Source of the DNA: Bradyrhizobiaceae bacterium
GTDB taxonomy: Bacteria; Pseudomonadota; Alphaproteobacteria; Rhizobiales; Xanthobacteraceae
Direction: 5' to 3'
Length of the DNA stretch: 64,000 nucleotides
Assembly (NCBI GenBank): GCA_020853885.1
Contig: JADYXZ010000019.1
Span: 372,001 to 436,000 of the forward strand
Below, piece after piece: positions 41,992-50,634 of this stretch. The notes under the pieces are model-generated. The model saw only the letters and a program-made list of their open reading frames with translations. It was not told the DNA's origin and made no database searches. Position 1 is the first letter of the stretch; every line of letters begins with the position of its first letter. Made by a program: the position numbers and the translations under genes.

Positions 41992-44721
41992 TTAGCGGCG
42001 CCGCCACCAGCCGCTTCGCCGCGGCCGCTCGGGCGCCATCTGCTCCGGCTCGGCATGGCTTCCTTCTTCGGCGACCTCCGGCTGCGGCTCGGGCGCGCGA
42101 TGCCCATAGGCGGGCTCCGGCGTCGTCTCGCCGTCGAAACTGAATGGAACGGGCTCGCGCACCGTCGAGCCGCGCCGGGGCGCGGCCTCTTCCGGGTGCG
42201 GCACCGGCTCGTGCGCTTCGGGCGCGAAGGCCGGCTCGTGCGCGGGCTCCGGTGCGGGTGGCGCCGAAGGCTCCGTCACGGAGCGGAACGGATCCGCCGC
42301 GCTCGGCTCGAATTCGTCTGCTTCCGGCTCGGGTTCCTGTCCGAACTCGCCTGGCGCGCCCGCCTCGCGCGGCTCCATGCGTCCACGCCGGTTGCGGCGT
42401 CCGCCGCGCCGTCCGCGCCGTCTGCGCCGTCGCTGTCCCTCCTGTTCGCCGCCCGCCCCCTCCGTCGAGGGAGCGCCAGCAGGCGCGCCTTCAGCCGCGA
42501 ACTCTTCGGGAAGCTCTTCGAAGTCTTCCTCGTGTTCGACCTGGTGCTCCGGCACCGTTTCATGGACGAAGCTTTGCGGCTGCTCCTGTCCCTCGCGGCC
42601 GCGCCCGCGGCCGCGCCGGCGCCGACGGCGGCGACGGCGGCCGGGCTCGCCGGCTTCCTCGCTCGGGCCGCGGGCCTCGGCTTCTGCAGCCTCTTCGCCC
42701 TCGGCCTCGATTTCCTCTTCTTCCTCCTCCTCGACCGCCGGGGCGATCGTGTCCGGCGCCACGCGCGACAACGGCTGCGCGGGCTGCGGACGCGCCGCGG
42801 GCCCGCGCTCGACGGCGAAATACTGCTGGCCGGAGAGGGTGGCGTCCGCCTGGATCAGGATGTTGACGCCGAACCGCTGCTCGAGCTCGCGCAGGTGCGC
42901 GCGCTTCTGATTGAGGATGTAGAGCGCGACATCGGGCTTCGTGCGCACGATCAGGTCGTTGCTCGCGCTCTTGATCAGTTGCTCCTCGAGCGAGCGCAGG
43001 AGGTGCAGCGCGACCGACGAGACCGAGCGCACGTGACCGGTACCGCCGCAACTCGGGCAGATGACGGTGGAAGATTCCAGCACGCCGGTGCGGATGCGCT
43101 GGCGCGACATCTCCATCAATCCGAAGTGCGAGATGCGCCCGACCTGGATGCGCGCCCGGTCGTGCTTCAGGCAGTCCTTCAGCATCCGCTCGACCGAACG
43201 GTTGTTGCGCTTCTGCTCCATGTCGATGAAGTCGATCACGATGAGGCCCGCGAGATCGCGCAGCCGGAGCTGGCGTGCCACTTCCTCGGCCGCTTCGAGA
43301 TTGGTGCGCAGCGCCGTGTCCTCGATGTGGTGCTCGCGCGTGGAGCGCCCGGAGTTCACGTCGATCGCGACCAGCGCTTCGGCCGGATTGATGACGATGT
43401 AGCCGCCCGACTTGAGCTGCACGACCGGCGAGAACATGGCGTCGAGTTGGTTCTCGACCCCGTAGCGCACGAACAGCGGTTGCGCGTCCTTGTACAGCTT
43501 CACGTTCTTCGCATGGCTCGGCATGAGCATGCGCATGAATTCCTTGGCGTCCTTGTAGCCTTCGTCGCCCGCGACGATGACCTCGTCGATGTCCTTGTTG
43601 TAGAGGTCGCGGATCGCGCGCTTGATCAGCGAGCCTTCCTCATAGACGAGGGCAGGGGCGCTCGACTTGAGCGTGAGCTCGCGCACTGTCTCCCAGAGCC
43701 GCAAGAGATATTCGTAATCGCGCTTGATCTCGGCTTTCGTCCGCGATGCGCCGGCCGTGCGCAGGATCACGCCCATGCCTTCCGGCACCTCGAGATCCTG
43801 CACCAGTTCCTTCAGCCGCTTGCGGTCGGCGTTGTCGGTGATCTTGCGCGAGATGCCGCCGCCGCGCGACGTGTTCGGCATCAGCACCGAATAGCGGCCG
43901 GCGAGCGACAGGTAGGTCGTCATCGCCGCGCCCTTGGTGCCGCGCTCTTCCTTGACGACCTGCACCAGCATGATCTGCCGGCGCTTGATGACTTCCTGAA
44001 TTTTATAGTGATGACGGCGGGGACGGTGCTGCCGCTCCGGAACTTCTTCAAGTGCGTCACCGGCGCCGACGGATTCGACGACTTCCTCCTCGCCGCCGTT
44101 CTTGTCGTCGTCCGCGTCGCTGTCCGGCTCCGATGCCCTTTCGGCTTGCTCGGCTTCCGCCGACACGGTCTCCGAGATTTCTTCCACGGGTTCGGAAACG
44201 CCGTTGTCCGGCATTGCTTCGGCAACGATCGCTTCTTCGGCGGCCTCGATCTCGGCGCTTGCTTCCGCGCTCTCGGCGGGCGCCTCGGGCGCGACTTCCG
44301 ACGTCATCGGCTCCGCCGCGGACTCGGCGTCTTCCGCCGGCAATTGCGTGACGGTCTCTTCGGGTGCCGCTGCCTTCGGGCGCTCGCGACGCTCGCGGCG
44401 GCCGCGATGTTCATCGGAGTCGTCGGCGCGTGCCGCGCGCTCTTCCTCGGCGATCAGCGCCTGCCGGTCGGCGATCGGGATCTGGTAGTAATCCGGATGG
44501 ATTTCGCTGAAGGCGAGGAAGCCGTGGCGGTTGCCGCCGTAGTCGACGAAACAGGCTTGCAGCGAAGGTTCGACGCGGGTGACTTTGGCTAGATAGATAT
44601 TGCCGCGCAGGGGGCGGCGGTTTGCGGCTTCAAAATCGAATTCCTCGACGCGATTGCCGCGCACGACCACGACCCGGGTTTCCTCCGGGTGGGTGGCGTC
44701 GATAAGCATCTTGTTGGCCAT
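41992..44721 (-). CDS. rne: Ribonuclease E/G
   Basis: A 909-aa endoribonuclease E, the core of the RNA degradosome. The S1 domain starts near residue 36 (PLRGNIYLAKVTRVEPSLQA) and is split by a very acidic insertion (about residues 100-210, Glu/Ala-rich) characteristic of alphaproteobacteria. The catalytic half shows YEEGSLIKRAIRDLYNKDID, VAIDVNSGRSTREHHIEDTA and IVIDFIDMEQKRNNRSVE, and the zinc link CPSCGGTGHV. The C-terminal third is disordered: an Arg-rich RNA-binding block (RRRRRRRGRGRG) between acidic stretches, and an RPRRSGWWRRR end that may recruit partners. A long leader with hairpins lies upstream. Confidence 0.96.
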   Translation of the reverse strand: MANKMLIDATHPEETRVVVVRGNRVEEFDFEAANRRPLRGNIYLAKVTRVEPSLQACFVDYGGNRHGFLAFSEIHPDYYQIPIADRQALIAEEERAARADDSDEHRGRRERRERPKAAAPEETVTQLPAEDAESAAEPMTSEVAPEAPAESAEASAEIEAAEEAIVAEAMPDNGVSEPVEEISETVSAEAEQAERASEPDSDADDDKNGGEEEVVESVGAGDALEEVPERQHRPRRHHYKIQEVIKRRQIMLVQVVKEERGTKGAAMTTYLSLAGRYSVLMPNTSRGGGISRKITDNADRKRLKELVQDLEVPEGMGVILRTAGASRTKAEIKRDYEYLLRLWETVRELTLKSSAPALVYEEGSLIKRAIRDLYNKDIDEVIVAGDEGYKDAKEFMRMLMPSHAKNVKLYKDAQPLFVRYGVENQLDAMFSPVVQLKSGGYIVINPAEALVAIDVNSGRSTREHHIEDTALRTNLEAAEEVARQLRLRDLAGLIVIDFIDMEQKRNNRSVERMLKDCLKHDRARIQVGRISHFGLMEMSRQRIRTGVLESSTVICPSCGGTGHVRSVSSVALHLLRSLEEQLIKSASNDLIVRTKPDVALYILNQKRAHLRELEQRFGVNILIQADATLSGQQYFAVERGPAARPQPAQPLSRVAPDTIAPAVEEEEEEEIEAEGEEAAEAEARGPSEEAGEPGRRRRRRRRRGRGRGREGQEQPQSFVHETVPEHQVEHEEDFEELPEEFAAEGAPAGAPSTEGAGGEQEGQRRRRRRGRRGGRRNRRGRMEPREAGAPGEFGQEPEPEADEFEPSAADPFRSVTEPSAPPAPEPAHEPAFAPEAHEPVPHPEEAAPRRGSTVREPVPFSFDGETTPEPAYGHRAPEPQPEVAEEGSHAEPEQMAPERPRRSGWWRRR

Positions 44722-45263
44722 GTTGATCTCTCTTGGCAGCGCCGTCGTGCGGCGCCGCGAATGGGCGCATGCCGGGTCTCAGCAAGACCCGCGCGCCGAA
44801 TGACGTTGTGTGGGGATTGGAGTGAAACGTGCCGCGGAAGCCCGGCTCGATGAGCCGGCACCTCTGCCGGGGCTTGATAGGAAAAGTAGGCTCCGGCCCG
44901 AGTTCCAAGCACGAACATGCGTTTTCGATCCATTCGGGGCGGCCGTAGTGCCGCCCGGGCTTACCGCCTCGGTCTTGGGGTCCGCACGTCGCGGTCTCGT
45001 CTCGGAGGCCGGTCGCAGCGAGCACCCATGCGGTTCATTGCAGCGAATCCGCCGGTCAAGCTGTAAGCGGGTAATTATCTAGGCCCGCCGGGGGACCTTG
45101 GCAAGGAATACGGCCATAAGGGCCGGGAATCCCACGTGGAAATCGCAGCGCAGCAATCGTTGCCGGCCCGCGATGGCCGCCAGCGCCCTTGAAGCATGGG
45201 GCCGGAGGCGAGTTTACTTTAACCCGAGCCCGCCGGTTCGCGACTTGAGGGGGAACGCCAACC
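44722..45263 (-). promoter_or_regulatory. rne 5' leader with hairpins and divergent promoter region
   Basis: No gene in 540 bp. On the rne side three stems are visible: GCGCCG 44739-44744 with 44750-44755; GGGTCT 44774-44779 with 44785-44790; and CCGGCTC 44842-44848 with 44852-44858 inside a larger GC stem. RNase E controls its own mRNA through 5'-leader hairpins in E. coli; by analogy these may be feedback targets. The right half should hold the promoter of the GMC gene; no good hexamers were recognised. The GMC gene has a GGGGGAAC ribosome site. Confidence 0.4.
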
Positions 45264-46922
45264 ATGAACAGCCGCCAGAATCCTACTACCCAGGAAACTT
45301 TCGACTACATCGTCGTCGGTGCTGGTTCGGCTGGCTGCGTGCTCGCGAACCGACTGTCCGCCGACCCGCGCAACCGCGTCCTGCTGCTGGAAGCGGGCGG
45401 CCGCGACAACTGGATCTGGTTCCACATCCCGGTCGGCTTCATGTACTCGAACGGCAATCCGCGCGCGGACTGGTGCTTCCTCACCGAACCCGAGCCCGGT
45501 CTGGACGGCCGCCGGATTCCATGCCCGCGCGGCAAGGTGATCGGCGGCTCGTCCGCCATCAATGCGATGGTCTATATCCGCGGCCAGGCGCGCGACTACG
45601 ATCACTGGCGGCAACTCGGGCTCACCGGCTGGGGCTGGGACGACGTGCTCCCCTATTTCAAGAAGCACGAAGACCATTTCGGCGGCAGCAACGACGCGCA
45701 CCATGCCGGCGGCGAGTTGCATGTCGATCCGCAGCGCGTCGACTACCGCATCAACAAGGCATTCCGCGAGGCGCTGAAGCAGGCGGGCTTTCCGGCGACG
45801 AAGGATTTCAATGCCGGCGAGGCGGAAGGCGTCGGACTTCTCGAAGTCACGCAGAAGGGCGGCCGCCGCATGAGCTCAGCCCGCGCATTCCTGAAATCCG
45901 CGCTGTCGCGCCCGAACCTGAAACTGGAAACCGGAGTCCTCTGCGAGCGCGTCCTGTTCGAAGGACGCCGCGCAAGCGGCATTCAATATCGGCAGAACGG
46001 CGCGACGAAGATCGCGTACGCACGCGGCGAGATCGTGTTGTCCGCCGGCAGCATCGGCTCACCGCACCTCATGCTCCTGTCGGGCGTCGGTCCTGCCGCG
46101 CACCTCAAGGAGTTCGGCATCGATGTCGTGCTCGATAAGCCCGGCGTCGGCGGGAATTTCCATGACCATCTGCAATTCCCGCAGCGGTATTCGATCGAAG
46201 GCGGCGGCACGTTGAACGACCGCTACTGGTCGATGCCGGGCCGCGCCTGGATCGCCATCGAATACGCGCTGTTCCGGCGCGGGCCGCTCACGATGTCGCC
46301 GGCACAGATCGGCGCCTACCTGCGCAGCGATCCGAGCCAGGACCGCGCGAACGTGACGCTCTTCGCGGTTCCCTTTGCGCGCGAGTCCGCGAAGAGCACG
46401 AATCTCGCTCGCGGGTCGGGCGTCACCATGACGATCTATGACCTGCGGCCCACGAGCCGCGGCGCGCTCCGGCTGAAGAGCGCGGACCCGGCAGCCAGTC
46501 CCGCACTCCTGTTCAACTATCTCTCGACCGAACGCGACAAGCGCGTCGCGATCGATGCGCTGCGCATCGCACGGCGGGTGATGGAGCAGCCGGCCATGGC
46601 TACCCTCAATCCGAAGCCGGTCTCCGAGGGCTACATCCCCGGCGATGACGATGCATCGCTCCTGCAGACCGCCAGGAATGTCGCCACCACCATCTATCAC
46701 CCGGTCGGCAGCGCCAAGATGGGGTTGCCGTCCGATCCGATGGCGGTGGTCGATGCGCGCCTGCGGGTGATCGGCATCGAAGGGCTCCGCGTCGTCGACA
46801 ACTCGATCATGCCGGCGGTGACCTCCGGCAACACCAACGCGCCGGCGATGATGATCGGTGAGAAGGGTGCCGAGATGATCCTGGCCGACGCGCGCTCCAA
46901 TCCCGCCCGAGCCGCGGCGTGA
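45264..46922 (+). CDS. GMC-family FAD oxidoreductase (choline/alcohol dehydrogenase-like)
   Basis: A 552-aa flavoenzyme of the glucose-methanol-choline family. The FAD-binding motif is [20 protein letters not shown] (residues about 12-31), followed by [10 protein letters not shown], the GMC signature 1 [18 protein letters not shown] near residue 92, and signature 2 [20 protein letters not shown] near 255. The catalytic His-Asn pair appears in [13 protein letters not shown] near 475 and [16 protein letters not shown] near 520. It could be a choline, alcohol or polyethylene-glycol dehydrogenase; no betaine-aldehyde dehydrogenase gene is next to it. Stand-alone. Confidence 0.92.
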   Translation: MNSRQNPTTQETFDYIVVGAGSAGCVLANRLSADPRNRVLLLEAGGRDNWIWFHIPVGFMYSNGNPRADWCFLTEPEPGLDGRRIPCPRGKVIGGSSAINAMVYIRGQARDYDHWRQLGLTGWGWDDVLPYFKKHEDHFGGSNDAHHAGGELHVDPQRVDYRINKAFREALKQAGFPATKDFNAGEAEGVGLLEVTQKGGRRMSSARAFLKSALSRPNLKLETGVLCERVLFEGRRASGIQYRQNGATKIAYARGEIVLSAGSIGSPHLMLLSGVGPAAHLKEFGIDVVLDKPGVGGNFHDHLQFPQRYSIEGGGTLNDRYWSMPGRAWIAIEYALFRRGPLTMSPAQIGAYLRSDPSQDRANVTLFAVPFARESAKSTNLARGSGVTMTIYDLRPTSRGALRLKSADPAASPALLFNYLSTERDKRVAIDALRIARRVMEQPAMATLNPKPVSEGYIPGDDDASLLQTARNVATTIYHPVGSAKMGLPSDPMAVVDARLRVIGIEGLRVVDNSIMPAVTSGNTNAPAMMIGEKGAEMILADARSNPARAAA

Positions 46923-47013
46923 TGGTTATCATCGTCCCCGAAACGGCGAAGCCGCGATCCGGGACCGCGCACGGCAGCCCGACACCGGCCTAAGCGTCGG
47001 GCATATGCACTCG

Positions 47014-47032
47014 CTCCCCTAAAAAGGGGTGG
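47014..47032. terminator. Short hairpin between GMC gene and DUF5615 gene
   Basis: CCCCTAAAAAGGGG within this interval folds into a 4-5 bp stem with an A-rich loop, between two convergent genes. It lacks a T tract on either strand and is short, so it is at best a weak terminator or pausing site. Confidence 0.25.
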
Positions 47033-47067
47033 GGCGGCGCCTGCGCAAGCGGGCGAGCTGGTGCGGG

Positions 47068-47445
47068 TCAGCCGGTGCCGCCGATCGGCAGACGCCGGAT
47101 TCGGACGCGCGCCTCTTCCAATACAGCAACTGCACCTTGCCGCAGCGGTTCTTTGAGCGCCGGGAGATTCGCAATCAACAGTGCAACCTGCCGCTCCGGC
47201 CGCCGGTCAGTCCCGCGGCGAAACAATACAACCGAGGGCCGACGTTCGAGCCTCAGCGCGAGCATCGCGCCGAAATCGGTATCTGCCGAGACGAGTACGC
47301 GATCCTGTTCCTTGGCGGCGGCGAAGACCGCACCATCATCGGCCGACTGCAATCCAAAGTCGCGCACGTGCATGGCATCGTGGCCCCTTCGCCGCAAGGC
47401 ATCGGCGACGAGCGGCGACAGTGCGTTGTCGATCAAAAATCTCAC
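47068..47445 (-). CDS. DUF5615 PIN-like toxin
   Basis: A 125-aa PIN-like-domain protein of DUF5615, the presumed RNase toxin of DUF433/DUF5615 TA pairs. Residues with acidic active-site context are [21 protein letters not shown] (Asp near residue 6), [21 protein letters not shown] (Asp near 46-47) and [12 protein letters not shown] (Asp near 74-76), matching the family's FLxDxxLS, H/VxRD and TxDxDF pattern. It overlaps the DUF433 gene by 4 nt. Basic C-terminus. Probably an active RNase. Confidence 0.87.
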   Translation of the reverse strand: MRFLIDNALSPLVADALRRRGHDAMHVRDFGLQSADDGAVFAAAKEQDRVLVSADTDFGAMLALRLERRPSVVLFRRGTDRRPERQVALLIANLPALKEPLRQGAVAVLEEARVRIRRLPIGGTG

Positions 47446-47672
47446 GACGGCGAGGCAAGCGGCAGTTCACGCTCGCGCACGGCCTCCGCCGCATAGCGCA
47501 AGGCCTCGTGGATGTCCTCGCGCTGGAGATCGGGATAGGCGGCCAGAATCTCGGCCTCGCTCATTCCATCTGCCACCATCGCCACTACGCTTGCCACTGG
47601 AATCCGCAGGCCGCGGATGCAGGGCACGCCGTCCATCTGGTCCGGCCTGGCGGTAATTCGGGAGAAGGTCAT
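47442..47672 (-). CDS. DUF433 antitoxin
   Basis: A 76-aa DUF433 protein, a winged-helix-type small protein that accompanies DUF5615 toxins. Typical sequence: [48 protein letters not shown] in pieces (residues 12-60), the [10 protein letters not shown] block being the family hallmark. It likely binds DNA to repress its operon and neutralises the toxin. A GGAG ribosome site lies about 9 nt before the ATG and a TATGAT minus-10-like hexamer about 25 nt before it. Divergent from amiC. Confidence 0.9.
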   Translation of the reverse strand: MTFSRITARPDQMDGVPCIRGLRIPVASVVAMVADGMSEAEILAAYPDLQREDIHEALRYAAEAVRERELPLASPS

Positions 47673-47811
47673 TTCGCAAGCTCCATGTTAACAACAATCA
47701 TACCACAACGCTGGCTTGATCCTCCTCAGCGACCTGTGCCGAGGCCGGAAAGAACCGATTAACTATGAAGGCTTATCTCGGTGCGGGGGAGTGTCCGCGC
47801 CGGGATCGCCG

Positions 47812-49041
47812 ATGCGTTTTGTTGGAGTACTGACCGCGCTGATGCTGGGGCTGCTGGCCGGTGCGTCCTCCGCGCGCGCCGCAGAGGCCGAAGCCGCGCC
47901 CGCCAAGGGCATCGTCGCGATCGATGCGCGCGTTGCCGGCGACGACAAGCGCACGCGCTTCGTGCTCGACCTGAACGGCACGATCGATTTCGCGGCGTTC
48001 ACGCTGGCCGATCCCTATCGCGTCATTCTCGATTTCCCGAACGTCCGCTTCAACCTACCGACGGCCGCCGGACGAAAGGGCAGGGGCCTCGTCTCCGCAT
48101 TTCGCTACGGCGTGTTCGCGCCAGGCAAGGCGCGCGTCGTACTCGATGCCACAGGCCCGGTCGCGATCGACCGCACGTTCGTCGTCGGGCAGCACGACAA
48201 GCAGCCCGCGCGCCTCGTCGTCGACCTCGTCCCCACCGACCGCGAGACCTTCATTCGCAACGCTGCCGCGAAAGCGCCGGCGAACCCTTCGGTTTCTGCC
48301 GCGCGGGTGGCGGTGGAAGCCGACGCCCAGGCGGGCAAATCCGGCCCGCCCGTCATCGTCATCGATCCCGGCCACGGTGGCATCGATTCCGGCGCCATCG
48401 CCCCCTCGGGCGTCGAGGAGAAGGATGTCGTGCTCACGGTGGCGAAGAAGCTCGCCGAGAAGCTCGAGCGCACCAAGCTCTTCCGCGTGGTGCTCACGCG
48501 CTACGACGATACCTTCGTGCAGTTGAACGACCGCGTGCAGATCGCGCGTATGAACGACGCCAAGCTCTTCATCTCCATCCACGCGGATTCGATTTCCCGC
48601 AAGGAAGGCGAGGCGCGCGGCGCCACGATCTATACCGTCTCCGACAAGGCATCCGACGCCGAGGCCGCCAAGCTCGCCGACAAGGAGAACAAGGCCGACC
48701 TGATCGCGGGCGTCGACCTCTCGAACAAGAGCGACGACGTCGCCAATATCCTGTTCGACCTCGCCCATCGAGAGACCCGGAATTTCTCCGGCCTGTTCGC
48801 CCGCACCCTCGTCGGCCGCATGCAATCGGCGACCCTTATGCACAAGACGCCCATGAAATCCGCGGGATTCATCGTCCTGCGGGCGCCCGATGTCCCCTCC
48901 GTGCTGCTGGAACTGGGGTTCCTTTCGAGCCCGGACGACGTGAAGCTGCTGACCTCGCCGGCCTGGCGCGAAACGGTCGCGGGCGCCATGGCCGACGCCG
49001 TCCAGAACTTCTTCCAGAGCCATCTGGCCGAGGTCCGTTGA
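47812..49041 (+). CDS. N-acetylmuramoyl-L-alanine amidase (AmiC-type, AMIN plus Amidase_3)
   Basis: A 409-aa periplasmic amidase that cuts the amide bond between MurNAc and the stem peptide to split daughter cells. A signal peptide (GVLTALMLGLLAGASSARAAEA, ending near residue 24) is followed by the AMIN localisation domain (about 35-145, TRFVLDLNGTIDFAAFTLAD and YRVILDFPNVRF) and the zinc Amidase_3 domain (about 180-400): VIVIDPGHGGIDSGAIAPSG, EEKDVVL, FISIHADSI, and PSVLLELGFLSSPDD with the catalytic Glu. Start at ATG 47812 gives the signal. Followed by TPR and PBP1a genes: an envelope group. Confidence 0.94.
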   Translation: MRFVGVLTALMLGLLAGASSARAAEAEAAPAKGIVAIDARVAGDDKRTRFVLDLNGTIDFAAFTLADPYRVILDFPNVRFNLPTAAGRKGRGLVSAFRYGVFAPGKARVVLDATGPVAIDRTFVVGQHDKQPARLVVDLVPTDRETFIRNAAAKAPANPSVSAARVAVEADAQAGKSGPPVIVIDPGHGGIDSGAIAPSGVEEKDVVLTVAKKLAEKLERTKLFRVVLTRYDDTFVQLNDRVQIARMNDAKLFISIHADSISRKEGEARGATIYTVSDKASDAEAAKLADKENKADLIAGVDLSNKSDDVANILFDLAHRETRNFSGLFARTLVGRMQSATLMHKTPMKSAGFIVLRAPDVPSVLLELGFLSSPDDVKLLTSPAWRETVAGAMADAVQNFFQSHLAEVR

Positions 49042-49117
49042 CGACGCTAGACCGCCTGTTCCGGGCCGAGGCAAAGCCTATGATCCGGCCCATGATTGCA
49101 GGCAGAACTATCCATCT

Positions 49118-50398
49118 ATGAACGATTCGCCGCCGGACTATTTCGAGGCGCTGGCCGCCGCGATCGAGCGCCTGAAGAACAACAGCCGGGCGGCCCGCGG
49201 CGCCATCTATGACCGCGCCCGCAAGCTGCTGCTCGAGGAAGCGCAGACCGCGGAGCCGCCCTGGCAGCTCGTCGACATCGTGCGCGAACAGCGCGCCCTC
49301 GAAGAAGCGATCGAGGAAGTCGAGGCCATGTACGCGGACAAGCCGGAGCAGGTGATCCCGCCGCGGCCGGTCCCGCCGAAGAAGCCGCCTGCGCGCCGGC
49401 TGCTGCCGCCGCCTCCGCCGCCGAGCAAGCCCGAGCGCCGCCGCCGCGACGAGGATGAAATCGAGGATGAGCGCGACGATGCCGAGGAATGGGGGGAGCG
49501 GTCGGATGCGCCATTACCTCCGGCGACGGTCACGCGGCAGTCCGCCCGTTATCCGGGTGCGGGAGCATCCGCCTTTGCCGCCGTGCCCTGGTGGGCATGG
49601 GCGAGCATCGGCATTCTCGTTCTCATCATTGCCTTCCTGCTCATGCTGCTGCTGCGCCCCGCCGAAGCGCCGCCGCCGCCGAAACCGGCCGCCGCGCCGA
49701 CTGCGAAAACAACCGCCGTGCCGGCGCCGAGCCCGGAAGAGCTCGCCCGCCGCGCGCGCGAGGCGGTAGAGAGCGGCAACAACCTGAGCCGCGCGCAGGA
49801 CTATGAAGGCGCCGTCGCCGCCTATGGCGAGGCGATCCGCCTCGTGCCGACCGACGCGTCGCCCTACATCAACCGTGCCTATGCGCACTGGAGCCGGGGC
49901 GCGACGGACCTTGCGATTGCCGATTACGATGCGGCGGTGCGCCTCGACCCGGACAACATCGTCGCCCGCACCAACCGTGCCGTCGCCTACAATTTTCGCG
50001 GCGACTATGATCTTGCCGTGCAGGACCTCGACCACGCCCTGCGCCTGAAGCCCGACAGTCCCGACATCCTGAACAGCCGCTGCTGGGGGAGGGCGCTCGC
50101 CGGCCAGATGCAGGCGGCGCTGTCGGACTGCAACGAGTCCCTGCGGCTCAGGCCGAACGATCCCAATACCTTCGACAGCCGCGGTTTCACCCACCTGAAA
50201 ATGGGCGAGATCGACCGCGCGATCGCCGATTACGATGCCGCCCTGAAGACCAACCCAAAGCTTGCCGGCGCTCTCTATGGCCGCGGCCTCGCCAAGCTCC
50301 GCAAGGGCGACAAGACCGGCGGCAACTCCGACGTCGCCGCCGCCAAGGCGATGCGGCCCGAGATCGAGACAATCTTCGCCCGCTACGGCTTGCGCTAG
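49118..50398 (+). CDS. Membrane-anchored TPR-repeat protein (paralogue 1)
   Basis: A 426-aa protein with an alphaproteobacterial N-terminal region (YFEALAAAIERLKNNSRAAR then AIYDRARKLL), a Pro-rich linker near 85-110, one transmembrane helix (VPWWAWASIGILVLIIAFLL, residues about 160-180), and at least five TPR units from about 205 on: DYEGAVAAYGEAIRL, NRAYAHWSRGATDLAIADYD, NRAVAYNFRGDYDLAVQDLD, NSRCWGRALAGQMQAALSDC, SRGFTHLKMGEIDRAIADYD. The C-terminus ends GLR. It is paralogous to the gene at 50635 and separated from it by two inverted hairpin elements; its TAG stop is the first triplet of the first element. Probably a periplasmic scaffold. Confidence 0.85.
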   Translation: MNDSPPDYFEALAAAIERLKNNSRAARGAIYDRARKLLLEEAQTAEPPWQLVDIVREQRALEEAIEEVEAMYADKPEQVIPPRPVPPKKPPARRLLPPPPPPSKPERRRRDEDEIEDERDDAEEWGERSDAPLPPATVTRQSARYPGAGASAFAAVPWWAWASIGILVLIIAFLLMLLLRPAEAPPPPKPAAAPTAKTTAVPAPSPEELARRAREAVESGNNLSRAQDYEGAVAAYGEAIRLVPTDASPYINRAYAHWSRGATDLAIADYDAAVRLDPDNIVARTNRAVAYNFRGDYDLAVQDLDHALRLKPDSPDILNSRCWGRALAGQMQAALSDCNESLRLRPNDPNTFDSRGFTHLKMGEIDRAIADYDAALKTNPKLAGALYGRGLAKLRKGDKTGGNSDVAAAKAMRPEIETIFARYGLR

Positions 50399-50470
50399 TG
50401 TCGTGGTTCAGAAATTCGCTTCATTCTTGCAGCGAGTCACTCAAGCGAATTTCTGAACCAAACGACACTA
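50396..50470 (+). repeat. TAGTGTC hairpin element, copy 1
   Basis: TAGTGTCG at 50396-50403 and TGGTTCAGAAATTCGCTT at 50404-50421 pair with AAGCGAATTTCTGAACCA at 50443-50460 and CGACACTA at 50463-50470, perfect over 8+18 bp with a 2-nt AA bulge on the right arm and a 21-nt loop. The loop holds CTTGCAGCGAG. It begins on the stop codon of the TPR gene. A second copy in inverted orientation follows after 14 bp. Confidence 0.8.
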
Positions 50471-50484
50471 AAATCAAAGAGTTG

Positions 50485-50559
50485 CTAGTGTCCTTCGAAT
50501 CCGAAGTTCGCTCCCGAGCTCGCCGCAAGGTCAAGCGAACTTCGGATTCGGGACACTAG
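50485..50559 (-). repeat. TAGTGTC hairpin element, copy 2 (inverted)
   Basis: CTAGTGTCC at 50485-50493 and CGAATCCGAAGTTCGCT at 50496-50512 pair with AGCGAACTTCGGATTCG at 50534-50550 and GGACACTAG at 50551-50559, perfect over 9+17 bp with a 2-nt TT bulge on the left arm and a 21-nt loop. On the opposite strand its bulge (AA, right arm) and loop core (CTTGCGGCGAG) match copy 1, so it is a diverged copy in reverse orientation. Confidence 0.8.
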
Positions 50560-50634
50560 CGCGCTGCGCCAATCACCGATTTTGTCGTATAGTCGCAACC
50601 GATGCGGGAGTGAGATTCCGACGGATAGGTCGCC

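Noticed and set aside
41809-44592. Long plus-strand open frame (about 927 codons) opposite rne
   Set aside because: Antisense shadow of RNase E; composition mirrors the third-position GC bias of the real gene and no domain is recognisable.
50471-50484. Target-site duplication around the TAGTGTC elements
   Set aside because: The 14-bp spacer and flanks show CTAG at some ends but no clear duplicated target, so transposition cannot be claimed from this locus alone.
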